This document shows, piece after piece, positions 1 to 6,699 of a stretch of 52,969 nucleotides of DNA. Under the pieces are notes generated by a model. The model had not been told where the DNA came from. It did not search any database and saw nothing but the letters and a program-made list of their open reading frames with translations. Location of the stretch: contig CAIMWS010000074.1 of NCBI GenBank assembly GCA_903845125.1, forward strand, positions 1 to 52,969. The letters run 5' to 3'. The first letter of the stretch is position 1. Each line of letters opens with the position of its first letter. This DNA comes from an uncultured Verrucomicrobiota bacterium (GTDB lineage Bacteria; Verrucomicrobiota; Verrucomicrobiia; Limisphaerales; UBA1319). The translations under genes and the position numbers were made by a program.

Positions 1-141
1 CGAGTTCTACCCCACCAAAATTAAAGTCTCCGATGGCCAAATGGCTGAACTGAACCTTCTCATGCACCCGACCTTGCCCAATTGGAACTACACTCTCTTT
101 CCAAAGTTAAACCGGAATTAATTTTTGCATGGGTGCTAAGC
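1..141 (+). mobile_element. Right end of an ISAzo13-type insertion sequence
   Basis: The first ~140 bases hold the last codons of an ISAzo13-like transposase and the short non-coding tail expected at the end of such an element. The stop codon lies at 119-121. From about 139 the sequence switches to DrmB-like coding sequence, so the element boundary is placed near 130-141. The other end lies outside the window, so terminal repeats and the target duplication cannot be checked here. Confidence 0.6.
2..121 (+). CDS. ISAzo13-type transposase, C-terminal fragment (gene begins outside the window)
   Basis: Frame 2 is open from the window edge to TAA at 119-121 and encodes 39 residues. The stretch contains IKVSDGQMAELNL followed by LPNWNYTLFPK. 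The KVSD...WNYT pattern is characteristic of the C-terminus of ISAzo13-family DDE transposases as I recall them, which cut and rejoin the ends of their element. The catalytic domain lies upstream of the window, so activity cannot be judged. The frame differs from that of the following drmB fragment, so the two are not one protein. Confidence 0.7.
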   Translation, partial: EFYPTKIKVSDGQMAELNLLMHPTLPNWNYTLFPKLNRN

Positions 142-1401
142 TGCGACACCTGTGGGGCCAAGCGCCGGATGCGCGATGCGTTTGCTGAAGATGGCAAGCA
201 AGTGCTGGCCCAGTGCCGGGGCCGCCGACCGCACCTGCGCGACTTCGCCGACAAGGGCTGCAAGGAACAATCGCGCTGCATCCTGCTCGGCGCGTCCAAC
301 ACATGGTTCCCCATCACCCTCTCCGCGCTGCATGTGCCCACCGAGAGCGAGAAGCTCGAACAACTGGTGGATTACCACTGGGCCAAGCTGGAGGCGGCAA
401 CCTCGCTGGAGATTGTGACCGCGTTTCGCAAGATCGGACAATTAACGGCCTTTGCCGAGTTTTCGGACGCGGGCATCTGGGTCGCCATCCAGAAAAAACG
501 CGGGGCGCAGAGTACGCTGGTCGAAAAGGAGGAAGGGCTGAAAGTAGCTGAGTGGGAGGCGTTCTCTCATCCCGATCCGGCCCGGAACACGCAGGATTTC
601 CAGTTGCGGGCCGTGGCGGCAGCGAAAGGCTACGAGCCGTTCATCGAGCGGGTGGTCTTGGTGGAGCGGTTGCGGGAGGTCCGGGCGCTGGTCGGGTTCA
701 CGCGCATTGACTCGCCCGGCAATTTCAACGACATCGAGGACATCCCGAAGGACCGTCGGGCCTCGATCTCGCGCCATTCACCCGCCTGGGTTCCGGCCAG
801 CGAGGTTCGCGGCGAAGGCATCTTCGTCCAGTTCAAGGAGGAGGCCATCGCCGCCTGGTGCCAAAAGGTGGACGATCTGGAAGCCGACTTCGCTCAAGCG
901 CACCGGGAATGGCGACGGGCGCGGCAGATCGAGAACCCGGACGCCGGTTTTCCTGGCATCCGCTACATCCTGCTCCATTCGCTGGCCCATGCGCTGATGC
1001 GGCAAATCGCGGTGGAATGCGGTTACACGGCGGCCAGCATTCGGGAACGCATATACTCCTTGAACCCGACGGGCGATCGGGGACCGATGGCAGGTGTGCT
1101 CCTCTACACCGGCGCTGCCGACAGTGAAGGCACGCTGGGCGGGTTGGTGAGCTTGGGTGAGCCCATGACGTTGGGCCGGTTGCTCGACCAGACGCTGGAG
1201 CAAGTGCGGTTGTGCGCCTCCGATCCCTTGTGCGTGGAGCATCATCCGTGGCGCGACGGGCTATCGCTGCACGGGGCTGCCTGCCACGCCTGCCTGTTTA
1301 GCCCGGAGACCTCCTGCGAGCACGGCAACAAGTATCTGGACCGGACCACGCTGGCCCGGACCTTCCAGCTGGACCGGGTGCCGTTCTTCCTGCGTGACTA
1401 G
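82..1401 (+). pseudogene. drmB: DISARM protein DrmB (DUF1998), 5'-truncated by the insertion sequence
   Basis: DrmB is the DUF1998 component of the DISARM anti-phage system, acting with the DrmA helicase and DrmC. The open frame gives 439 residues from a TTG at 82, but the first ~19 codons are insertion-sequence DNA. DrmB-like sequence starts at the CDTC cysteine pair (residues 21-24) and continues through RGRRPHL, GASNTWFP (70-77), the helical LHSLAHALMRQIA block (near 297) and a C-terminal cysteine cluster (CHACLF...SCEHGN, from about 401). Known DrmB proteins are roughly 600 residues, so an N-terminal part is missing. It lies 3 bases before drmC, an operon-like spacing. Family assignment is firm; loss of function is inferred from the truncation, and whether drmA survives upstream is not visible. 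Confidence 0.8.
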
Positions 1402-1404
1402 CCT

Positions 1405-2226
1405 ATGACTCCCCGCGCCGAGCTGCTCCAACGCATCGTCACGGTTTCCGTGGGACTCGACTCCGCCATCCTGGAGCGCTTCTGCAGACAACTGGAGACG
1501 CTGCCAGCCGTGCCGGGAACCGAGCCATTGAACGGGCTCACCAGCGGCGTAGCCCAGCCGGAAGCGCGGGCGGCATTGAGCGGGTTGGTGAAGCAATGGC
1601 GGAACGATGCCCCTGATGTGACGCCCGGCGAATTGGCCTGGGCGATCCGGGCAGGCAACTCGACCGACGAGTTCCACCGGCTGCGGCAGAGCCTCGAAAT
1701 CGTCTGGACCGGCCCGGCCTTGAAGGAGTCCACATTCCGGCGGACTGATCAGGCGCTGCTGGCGTTGATTGAGCAGACCCGGACCTCGATCATCATCGTG
1801 ACCTTTGCCGCGTATAAGGTGCCCCACATCGCGGCGGCGTTGGTTGCGGCAGCGGCGCGGGGCGTAAAGGTGACGCTGATTCTGGAGTCGATCGAGCAGA
1901 GCGACGGCAAAGTGACGGTCAGCGCCATCACTGGTCTGGGCGAGGAACTGGCCCATGCCGCCTCGGTTTACGTCTGGCCGCTGGAGAACCGGGGCACGGA
2001 CCGCGCGGGCAAACACGGATCACTCCACGTCAAATGCGCGGTCGCGGACGGCAACACGGCTTTGATTTCCAGCGCGAACCTAACCGATTACGCCATGAAC
2101 CTGAACATGGAGTTGGGCTTGCTGGTGAAAGGTGGCGACGTTCCCGTTGATCTGGATGCCCACCTGCGGGCGCTGATCCAAAACCGCGTGGTGGTGCTGC
2201 TAAAAGCCAGTGGCCAGGCCGCCTGA
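1405..2226 (+). CDS. drmC: DISARM protein DrmC, phospholipase D-like
   Basis: The 273-residue protein has one PLD/HKD active-site motif: HVKCAVAD gives His208, Lys210 and Asp215, followed by SSANLT (Asn225) and NMELG (Glu236), the order seen in PLD-superfamily nucleases. Residues ~125-160 form the Rossmann-like strand-helix unit (TSIIIVTFAAYK...VKVTLILES) typical of the fold. Length, single HKD motif and position directly behind a DUF1998 gene match DrmC, the accessory DISARM component. PLD enzymes dimerise to build an active site from two HKD motifs, so this protein would need a partner copy. The ATG at 1405 follows the drmB stop after 3 bases. The gene looks intact although drmB is broken. 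A stand-alone PLD nuclease of another defence system is possible but less likely. Confidence 0.8.
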   Translation: MTPRAELLQRIVTVSVGLDSAILERFCRQLETLPAVPGTEPLNGLTSGVAQPEARAALSGLVKQWRNDAPDVTPGELAWAIRAGNSTDEFHRLRQSLEIVWTGPALKESTFRRTDQALLALIEQTRTSIIIVTFAAYKVPHIAAALVAAAARGVKVTLILESIEQSDGKVTVSAITGLGEELAHAASVYVWPLENRGTDRAGKHGSLHVKCAVADGNTALISSANLTDYAMNLNMELGLLVKGGDVPVDLDAHLRALIQNRVVVLLKASGQAA

Positions 2227-2239
2227 AATCCCTCACGAT

Positions 2240-2335
2240 GTGGTTTCGCTCTCATCCGTGGAGGACGAGGCCTTGGACGAGGAACTGCGCCCGGTCTTCC
2301 GGCTGTCCACCTGGAACGCTCCCCCCCTGGAGTGA
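2240..2335 (+). CDS. Short orphan ORF after drmC, probably a gene fragment
   Basis: A GTG at 2240, 13 bases after the drmC stop, opens a 31-codon frame containing SSVEDEALDEELRPVFRLS and ending TWNAPPLE-stop. The acidic, hydrophilic stretch looks like the start of a real protein, but the frame ends inside an inverted repeat (2307-2329) that marks the edge of the following cassette. I read it as the first codons of the next gene of the defence operon, cut by rearrangement. I do not recognise the family. It may also be untranslated. Confidence 0.3.
   Translation: MVSLSSVEDEALDEELRPVFRLSTWNAPPLE
2307..2329 (+). repeat. Left copy of imperfect inverted repeat bounding the GH30 cassette
   Basis: Read on the plus strand, this 23-base segment matches the minus strand of 6086-6108 at 19 of 23 positions without gaps. 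The shared core is TGGAAYGCWCCCCCC. The pair encloses exactly the two minus-strand genes at 2374-6035. No target duplication is seen next to it. Confidence 0.45.
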
Positions 2336-2373
2336 GGTGCATTTCGCAGCGGTTCGGTCCAACCTGCTCATGG

Positions 2374-4446
2374 TTATTTATTTCGCGCCATTTCCTGCAA
2401 CACGGCCAGGTCCGCCGGGTTGTGCCCAGGGTCGAAGCCGAGGGTGTTCTCACGGGCGATCAAAGCCTGGCGCCGCGCCTCAATGCGAGTCAGCTCGCCT
2501 GGTTTTGTAGCCGCAACATAGACCGCGACGCGGCTGACGCGGTCGCGAAGTTCCACAACGTCACCGCTCACCTTGTGGTTCACCTGAGTGACGCCTTCCG
2601 CATCCACCCGGAAGACTTCGGCAATCGGGCTCACGTAAGCCGGCACGCGGAAGCAGAATGTGGCGTCGCGCGGCGGGCCGAATTTGAAAACTCGTTCCTC
2701 GGAGTCGGGCGTGTAGGCGAGGTCGAGCGCGAAGAGCAATGCCCCGCGCGGGCCCGCCACCACGTCCAGATCCCAGTCCCGCTTGCCGTCGTGCAGGATA
2801 CGCTCATGGCTCACGGCGTCGCCTTCAAGATAGTATTCCTCAAGCATCCGGATCTCGCGACCGACGCGGGTCATGGGATCGAGGAGATCGGGGAAGGCCA
2901 CCAGCGAACGCAAGCTCAGGTTGAACCAGTAGAGGGAGGTGATCCGGCTCGCGAGGGCGTAATACGCCTGTAGGCGGAGTTCGTCCGGCGTCGGCGAACC
3001 GCGTTTCCGTCCACCGTAGCCGTTCCAGTCGTGATGCGCTCCTTGCGACCAATAGGCGATGGGCCGCGGCCGGTTGAGTTCACGCAGCGAACGCGTCATC
3101 TCCCCGATGGTCTCCAGCGGGGAACCCCAACGGATTCGTGGTCCATCCCAGCGATCATATTGACTCCAAGCATCCGGAGATGGCGCCGTCACGCGGTAGG
3201 CATCGTAGTGCGGGTAATCGGAGATGCCGGCGTAGAACCGCCAGACGCGTTCCTCGCTGTGAGTCACGGAAGTCGGGAGCCGGGTCGGTGCGTAGGGTGA
3301 AAAGGCCTTCCAACATTCCTGGGGCGGAACGGGTTTGCCACCGCCATACTGCGGTTCTCCAAGGAACTCGACGGCGTGAATGCGCGGAAGCAATTGGTCC
3401 GTGTCGTATTGACTGAAGGGTTGCAGCCGGTTCATGTATTTGAGCGGATACTTCTCGAAGAGCGGCGTGTCCGAATATCCGGGCACCTGCTGGTGCATGC
3501 CGGCGTTGATGTGCATCCGGGCCAGCGTTTGCAGATAGGGTTCCGCGTGCAGGGTGTTGCTGGAGCCCAGCTTCGAGGCCACCCAGCCGCCGCTGATGTC
3601 GAACACTTCGCGTTTGATGCGCTGATGGGCCCAGACGCTCACGGGCTTTCCGGCGGCATCGACCAGCCTGCCTTCCAGCGCCGCGTAAGTCAGCGGCAAC
3701 GGTCCGGTGGCAACCACCGCGCCGCCGCGGTTGTTGGCGGGAATGATGCCGTCAACGGGGAAGCGGTCGAGGCGATTGCTGATCCACGGTTGCGGCAGCA
3801 GGGCGCGCCACGTGGTGCTGTTCTCCGGCAGCCAGAGCCGGCAGGCTTCGAGCCGCAGCGGGCCGGGAGTCTGATTCACCACGTGGAAGATCAGGGCGTC
3901 CGGTTGCACCTTGGTGGTGGCCCCCAGGAAACTCACTGCGGACAGCCACACGGTCGGGTTGCTGATCGCCACCGGAAGGTGGACCGCCTCCCTCAAGCCA
4001 GGAAGAGCCACGGTCAGTTCGGCTTGGGTGTTGGTCCCCCACGGCGCGCGTTTGCCGTTCCAACTCCAAACCGTTATTGCACCGGGCGGCAAGCGCAACG
4101 GTTCTCCGCCCCACGCAGAGGGCAGATCGTGCCACGCCCATTCGTCGGCGGTCAGGAGTTCCTCGGGTGTCCGGCCCCGGGCGCGAATATCGGCGGTCGG
4201 GGGGATGACGAGGGTCTCCGGGGATGTGTTCCGCAGGCTGACTTCGACTCGTGCTCCGAGGCTGAAGTCGGTCTTCAGGCGATAACGCATCTCGGATGAC
4301 TGCACGTGTGGAACCACGTGAACGCCTTCCAGGGCCAGGGGACCGGTGTGCCCCGACCCGCAGCAGGCCAGACCGAGGCAGGCGATAACCAACCTCTTTC
4401 GTGCCGGGACAGCGTGTCGGCAACGGGTAAATGCGGTGAAGTTCAT
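2374..4446 (-). CDS. Predicted lipoprotein of unknown function, glycosidase-like layout
   Basis: The 690-residue product starts at the ATG at 4446, because this gives a lipoprotein signal: a basic stretch (PARKR), a hydrophobic core and a Leu-Ala-Cys-Cys lipobox near residue 27. An upstream TTG at 4491 would only add residues ahead of the signal. Residues ~30-280 look like beta-sandwich domains. The second half is rich in Trp, Tyr and His (HHDWNGYGG, SLYWFNLSLRS) and resembles TIM-barrel glycosidase regions, followed by a small beta domain. No family catalytic pair can be assigned. It ends the cassette and lies 62 bases downstream of the GH30 gene in the same direction, so co-transcription and a role in surface carbohydrate processing are inferred, not shown. 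Confidence 0.55.
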   Translation of the reverse strand: MNFTAFTRCRHAVPARKRLVIACLGLACCGSGHTGPLALEGVHVVPHVQSSEMRYRLKTDFSLGARVEVSLRNTSPETLVIPPTADIRARGRTPEELLTADEWAWHDLPSAWGGEPLRLPPGAITVWSWNGKRAPWGTNTQAELTVALPGLREAVHLPVAISNPTVWLSAVSFLGATTKVQPDALIFHVVNQTPGPLRLEACRLWLPENSTTWRALLPQPWISNRLDRFPVDGIIPANNRGGAVVATGPLPLTYAALEGRLVDAAGKPVSVWAHQRIKREVFDISGGWVASKLGSSNTLHAEPYLQTLARMHINAGMHQQVPGYSDTPLFEKYPLKYMNRLQPFSQYDTDQLLPRIHAVEFLGEPQYGGGKPVPPQECWKAFSPYAPTRLPTSVTHSEERVWRFYAGISDYPHYDAYRVTAPSPDAWSQYDRWDGPRIRWGSPLETIGEMTRSLRELNRPRPIAYWSQGAHHDWNGYGGRKRGSPTPDELRLQAYYALASRITSLYWFNLSLRSLVAFPDLLDPMTRVGREIRMLEEYYLEGDAVSHERILHDGKRDWDLDVVAGPRGALLFALDLAYTPDSEERVFKFGPPRDATFCFRVPAYVSPIAEVFRVDAEGVTQVNHKVSGDVVELRDRVSRVAVYVAATKPGELTRIEARRQALIARENTLGFDPGHNPADLAVLQEMARNK

Positions 4447-4508
4447 GCTGAGTTTTTCTAGGAGTTGCACAATCAACAGGTCCGGACCCAATCAATCATC
4501 TCCGGGCG

Positions 4509-6035
4509 TCAACGTCCGGATTTCCACAGATAGGTGGCCACGCTCTTCGCAGGCAGTTCCGTCTCGAACTGCCGGCCGCCGGAATTCACGGCGAAGCTCG
4601 ACGCCTCCGCGCCGGCATTGGCTACGACGAGGACCACGTGGCCGTCGGGGTTGAGAAAGGCGGCGTGACCGAAGCCTCGTGCGCGAGGCGCGGTAGATTC
4701 GAGACGCACGGCCCCGCGCTGGATGAACTTCATGAACTGCCCCTGCATGTAATAGTCGTAGTTGTAGCGGATGGTCCCATCGTCGAGCAACTCGATGCAG
4801 GTTGCGCTGGCATCGTGCGGGCCGCGATTCGGCCGCTGATGTTCGTCCAGCATGATCACCCACGCGTTGTAGGAACGCGCGTCGTGGCGGAGGATGTCAA
4901 TCAACTGCAGCGCCCCCTCAGTGCCGAAGACCGAACCTTCCGTGAAATAGATGTGTTTGTCGGGGAATTCCCGCTGGAGCGCGGACTGGGCCTCCACTTT
5001 GCCTTCGTAGAGGTGGAACGCCGTGCCATCGACGTAGCGCGCCGCCCGCGGGTCGGAGAGGATGGTCCGCGGGAAGCCGGGCTTGTTCCAGTTGTGGTCC
5101 CAGCACCAGATCCGGGTCTTCACGGCGTGCCGTTCGAACAGGGGACCGAGATGGTCGCGGATGAAATCCCGCTGCTCCTCCGCCGTCCAGATCGTCGTGG
5201 GATACGCGGCATCCTGGTGCTGCGGTTCGTTCTGGACCGTGATGGCGCAGATCGGCACGCCCTCCGCCTGGTAGGCTTGAATGAACTGGAGCAGGTACCG
5301 CGCGTAGGCCGGGTAAAACGCCTGTTTGACGCGCCCGGTGCCCAGCTTGCCCGAGGTCTTCATCCACGCCGGGGGGCTCCAGGGGGAAGCGAAGAACAGC
5401 AGGTCTGGATTCTTCCGCAGGGCCAGCTGGATCGCCGGCAACACGTAGCGGCGGTCGCGCTCGATGGAGAAGCGTTTCAACTCGGGGTCGGTTTCGCCCG
5501 CCGGGAGATCGTCATGCGTGTAGTAAGGTTCGCCGACGAAATCGGAGGTTCCAATGCAGAGGCGCATCAGGTTCATGCCGATGCCAAGGGTCGGGCTGAC
5601 GAGCTTTTCGATCACCTCTTCGCGTTTCGCCGCGGGCAGCTTGGCGAGGTTCGCACACGTGGCATGTTCGAGCGAAGCGCCCAAGCCCAGAATGCTCTGG
5701 CATTTTTTCGAGAGATCGACCTCGATGATGGGGCGCCTGGTGGAGCGCACGGGACCGGGAGTGAGAGGGCTTTCCTCGGACAGTCCACGCCTTCCGTCCT
5801 GGCTGCTGACGATCACGCGGATCCTCTGCGATTCTTCTGCGGCAGAAGCGCGCATCGCTGGGTCCGGAGTCTTCAAACCCGACGCAGCGCCATCCGGTGT
5901 GACGCGGGCGGAAAGGGTGCCGCCGGAAATGTGGGATTCTTCGCGGGCAAGGGCTCGCGACCCCGTAGCTATCGGGCTAAGGAGCGCTGTCAGGATGACG
6001 ACCGCTCGCGGAACAAGTGCCAGATGGATTCTCAT
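4509..6035 (-). CDS. Secreted GH30-family glycosidase
   Basis: GH30 enzymes hydrolyse beta-linked glycosides (glucosylceramide, beta-1,6-glucan, beta-xylosides, glucuronoxylan) with retention. The 508-residue product begins at the ATG at 6035, which gives a signal peptide ending near RALA (residue 30); the longer frame up to 6104 only adds residues before it. A low-complexity leader to ~100 precedes the (beta/alpha)8 barrel. FGxGAS-like GLGASLEHAT sits at 117-126, SPWSPPAWMKT at 218-228, the acid/base is Glu270 in VQNEPQ and the nucleophile Glu366 in YFTEGS. A beta-sandwich follows (VVLVVANAG... to the end), as in GH30. The substrate is not deducible. Its promoter side ends in the right inverted repeat, so the gene may have moved with its neighbour. 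Confidence 0.85.
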   Translation of the reverse strand: MRIHLALVPRAVVILTALLSPIATGSRALAREESHISGGTLSARVTPDGAASGLKTPDPAMRASAAEESQRIRVIVSSQDGRRGLSEESPLTPGPVRSTRRPIIEVDLSKKCQSILGLGASLEHATCANLAKLPAAKREEVIEKLVSPTLGIGMNLMRLCIGTSDFVGEPYYTHDDLPAGETDPELKRFSIERDRRYVLPAIQLALRKNPDLLFFASPWSPPAWMKTSGKLGTGRVKQAFYPAYARYLLQFIQAYQAEGVPICAITVQNEPQHQDAAYPTTIWTAEEQRDFIRDHLGPLFERHAVKTRIWCWDHNWNKPGFPRTILSDPRAARYVDGTAFHLYEGKVEAQSALQREFPDKHIYFTEGSVFGTEGALQLIDILRHDARSYNAWVIMLDEHQRPNRGPHDASATCIELLDDGTIRYNYDYYMQGQFMKFIQRGAVRLESTAPRARGFGHAAFLNPDGHVVLVVANAGAEASSFAVNSGGRQFETELPAKSVATYLWKSGR

Positions 6036-6085
6036 GATATCGAATGCGCTTGCGATGTGCAGAATAGCAACTGGACCGTAAGCGT

Positions 6086-6108
6086 CAAGGGGGGTGCATT
6101 CCATGTGG
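6086..6108 (-). repeat. Right copy of imperfect inverted repeat bounding the GH30 cassette
   Basis: The minus strand of this segment matches 2307-2329 at 19 of 23 positions. It begins exactly where the BrxL-like fragment stops resembling BrxL. In both copies the overlapping frame reads TWNAPPL and all four mismatches are synonymous in that frame, so a conserved coding peptide is an alternative explanation to terminal repeats. Confidence 0.45.
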
Positions 6109-6151
6109 TGACGACCTTGCCCTTGAACACGTCTTTGAGTTTATGGTTCAT
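6104..6151 (-). pseudogene. First 14-16 codons of a BrxL-like gene
   Basis: The ATG at 6151 opens a minus-strand frame beginning MNHKLKDVFKGKVV. The KL..VF.GKVV pattern resembles the extreme N-terminus of BrxL, the Lon-like ATPase of BREX phage-defence systems, which continues with an arginine-lysine stretch. Here the match stops at residue 14-16 and the frame runs into the inverted repeat and the GH30 promoter region. The ATG overlaps the stop of the preceding gene scrap as ATGA, the usual translational coupling in operons, which supports its being a true gene start. Only about 14 residues carry the match, so the name is tentative. Confidence 0.4.
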
Positions 6152-6318
6152 GCGATGCCCAGTTGTTGCCGCAAAAAGATGACTTCCTCGAAGGCGTCCC
6201 GCTGGCGGATGGTGCGCTCCTCGGCGTGCAGGGTTTCGTCGAACTCCGCCACGTCCCTTGGCCCGAGGTGCTCGGCCAGAGCGAATTGCCCGAAGGATAT
6301 CCGCAGGCTGGCCGGCAC
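6148..6318 (-). pseudogene. C-terminal fragment of an unidentified gene ahead of the BrxL-like start
   Basis: The frame ending at TGA 6148-6150 encodes about 55 residues of charged, helical sequence, including LGPRDVAEFDETLHAEERT and ending EEVIFLRQQLGIA. It reads like a genuine protein C-terminus and is coupled to the next start by ATGA. The upstream part is lost: near 6318 the sequence switches to an isochorismatase-like coding sequence in another frame. In BREX loci the gene before brxL is often pglZ, but I could not match this tail to PglZ. Confidence 0.4.
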
Positions 6319-6319
6319 G

Positions 6320-6610
6320 CGCGGGCAGGTGCTCGATGCCGAACGGGTGCCCGCGCAAACCAGGCACCGCAGCAGCATAGACAAACTGCGTAAATAGGAC
6401 GGGCAGACCGCCGGCGCGGCAGGCGGCAATCAAGCGGCGCAAGCGCGGGATGATGGCCCGGCCTGGGGGCGCTTCGAGGGAGGCCCAGGGATCCAGGAAA
6501 CCATGTTGAATGTCCACCACCAGCAAGGCGGTCTGGGCGCGCGGACAACGCTGCGTCTCGTCAATGCGGGCTGCTTTGGCGCGTGCAGTCTGGTTCGTGG
6601 GCAATGGCAT
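6320..6610 (-). pseudogene. Isochorismatase-family cysteine hydrolase, N-terminal half only
   Basis: From the ATG at 6610 the product reads like an isochorismatase-family hydrolase: TALLVVDIQHGFLDP (with the catalytic Asp of the family in VVD), a helix rich in Arg and Ala, then LPVLFTQFVYAAAVPGLRG. The family is normally about 180-220 residues with a catalytic Cys near residue 120-140. Here similarity stops after about 97 residues at EHLPA (near 6322), where a different gene scrap begins in another frame. The catalytic Cys and the Lys/cis-peptide region are absent, so the product would be inactive. Confidence 0.6.
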
Positions 6611-6644
6611 GGGCTGATGATGGCGCAAAGCACGCGTCCGGGCG

Positions 6645-6692
6645 AGTAAGGAAATTCCTTGCTTCCACTTGGGCTGATGAAACTGGTAGCTT
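6645..6692 (+). promoter_or_regulatory. Palindromic upstream element shared with the gene at 13866
   Basis: The segment 6645-6665 matches 13811-13831 at 20 of 21 positions. Its core, AAGGAAATTCCTT (6648-6660), is a perfect 6+1+6 palindrome, a good operator shape. It overlaps TTGCTT (6659-6664), and a TAGCTT lies at 6687-6692, just before the ATG at 6700. Spacing between the hexamers (22) is longer than a normal sigma70 promoter. The shared distance to both start codons suggests a common regulator. Confidence 0.45.
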
Positions 6693-6699
6693 GGGGGCC

